NCBI GenBank assembly: GCA_017528675.1
Contig: JAFXOO010000123.1
Span: 1 to 5,909, forward strand
Direction of reading: 5' to 3'
Length of the DNA: 5,909 bases
Source of the DNA: Oscillospiraceae bacterium
GTDB taxonomy: Bacteria > Bacillota > Clostridia > Oscillospirales > Ruminococcaceae
Shown: positions 4,975-5,909 of the stretch, one piece after another
Numbering within the stretch: position 1 is the first letter of the stretch
Layout of the letters: every line of letters starts with the position of its first letter
Position numbers and translations under genes: made by a program
Notes under the pieces: model-generated
Seen by the model: only the letters and a program-made list of their open reading frames with translations
What the model was told of the DNA's origin: nothing
The model's database searches: none

Positions 4975-5909
4975 ATGACAAATATGATGGAATCTGCACA
5001 GGCACAGCTCCGTGAAATGCTCATGGGTGCTCTCGGTGTACTTGTGGCAGAGGGGAAAGTGCCGGGGGAACCGGTTCCGCCGTTCAAGATCGAAGTTCCG
5101 GCGGACAAGTCTCACGGTGATTTTGCGAGCAATATTGCAATGGCTTCTGCCAAGGCACTGCATATGGCACCGAGGGCTATCGCAGAGCTGCTGATCGGTG
5201 CGCTTGTGTTTGAGGGGAGCTATTTTGAAAAGGCAGAAATTGCCGGGCCGGGCTTTATGAACTTCTTCCTCGAAAAGCGCTGGTTTGCGGATACGGTGCA
5301 GGCTGTGCTTGATGAGAAGGAACAGTATGGCAGATCCGAAGGCGGCAGGGGCAAGCGGGCGCTCGTGGAGTTTGTCTCCGCCAATCCCACAGGCCCGATG
5401 CATGTCGGCAATGCCCGTGGTGCAGCACTTGGCGACGGCATTTCGTCGCTGCTTGAATGGACGGGCTGGGGCGTGGAGCGTGAGTTCTATGTCAATGATG
5501 CCGGCAACCAGATCGAGAAGTTCGGCAAGTCGCTGTCTTTACGCTATATGCAGCTCTGCTCTGACAAGGGACAGCTCGTCTGGGCAGCGCACAAGGACGA
5601 TGACGACGCACTTGCAGCAGCAATCTACGGCGAGGACGGCAACAGCACCGATTTCCCGATGCCGGAGGATGTCTACCTCGGCAAGGATATCATCATCCAT
5701 GCTGCGCATTATTATAAAGAGAACGGCGCAAAGCTGGCTGAGCTCTCCGAGGAGGAGCGCCGGAGTGCGCTTGTGGCATTTGCCCTGCCGCAGAATATCG
5801 AAGGACTGGAACGGGATCTCAGGAGCTACCGGGTGGAATATGACCACTGGTTCCGTGAGAGCAAGCTCCATGCCGATGGCAGCGTTGACCGCATCATCGA
5901 CGAGCTGAC
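4975..5909 (+). CDS. argS: Arginyl-tRNA synthetase, 3' end beyond window
   Basis: Class I aminoacyl-tRNA synthetase that charges tRNA-Arg with arginine in the cytoplasm. The frame stays open from ATG 4975 to the window end, giving 311 of the roughly 560-600 residues expected. The N-terminal additional domain that binds the tRNA D-loop covers about residues 1-110, with the signatures KSHGDFASNIAM and GPGFMNFFL. The catalytic Rossmann fold begins at EFVSANPTGPMHVGNARGA; the class I HIGH motif appears as HVGN at 143-146, followed by YVNDAGNQIEKFG, a characteristic ArgS block. The KMSKS-like region and the anticodon-binding domain lie downstream of the window. The gene is 39 bases after the DUF1934 gene, with its own strong ribosome binding site, and is the last visible member of the operon. 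Identification is secure. Confidence 0.97.
   Translation, partial: MTNMMESAQAQLREMLMGALGVLVAEGKVPGEPVPPFKIEVPADKSHGDFASNIAMASAKALHMAPRAIAELLIGALVFEGSYFEKAEIAGPGFMNFFLEKRWFADTVQAVLDEKEQYGRSEGGRGKRALVEFVSANPTGPMHVGNARGAALGDGISSLLEWTGWGVEREFYVNDAGNQIEKFGKSLSLRYMQLCSDKGQLVWAAHKDDDDALAAAIYGEDGNSTDFPMPEDVYLGKDIIIHAAHYYKENGAKLAELSEEERRSALVAFALPQNIEGLERDLRSYRVEYDHWFRESKLHADGSVDRIIDEL

Noticed and set aside
5285..5908. Plus-strand open frame of 207 codons near the window end
   Set aside because: It is out of phase with argS, whose catalytic motifs run through the same bases in another frame.

Overview
The window comes from a moderately GC-rich, low-GC-phylum-type bacterium, most likely a clostridial gut Firmicute of the Ruminococcaceae/Oscillospiraceae kind. 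The basis is strong AAGGAGG-type ribosome binding sites, a sigma-A promoter with an extended -10, a copper ATPase with a C-terminal metal-binding domain, and a DUF1934 (YwiB-like) gene directly upstream of argS, as in Bacillus. This placement is inference from gene order and protein style. All supported genes lie on the + strand.

Region 1 (1-2337) is copper homeostasis. The window opens inside copA, a P1B-type Cu(I)-exporting ATPase. Its reading frame is cut by an in-frame TGA at 1861-1863, exactly where the family reads through. The same frame then continues with the last two membrane helices and a C-terminal heavy-metal-associated (HMA) domain to a TAA at 2335-2337. A textbook ribosome binding site and ATG (2113-2130) sit in frame just before the HMA domain, so that domain could also be made as a free 69-residue CopZ-like chaperone.

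Region 2 (2338-2595) is intergenic. It holds a short GC-rich stretch, a perfect 13-bp-stem intrinsic terminator (2411-2450), an AT-rich promoter region with a near-consensus promoter (2498-2526), and a leader hairpin (2538-2567) ahead of the ddl ribosome binding site.

Region 3 (2596-5909) is a tight housekeeping operon: ddl (D-Ala-D-Ala ligase), murI (glutamate racemase), a DUF1934 gene with a TTG start, and argS (arginyl-tRNA synthetase, running off the window end). Two of the junctions have the next gene's Shine-Dalgarno overlapping the previous stop codon, suggesting translational coupling. Ddl and MurI supply the D-Ala-D-Ala and D-Glu of the peptidoglycan stem peptide; argS provides charged tRNA-Arg.

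I see no mobile element, CRISPR array, RNA gene or clearly new defence or metabolic system. The most interesting items are the nonsense codon in copA, the nested chaperone start inside copA, and a MurI whose first active-site motif reads Cys-Gly-Thr instead of Cys-Asn-Thr.
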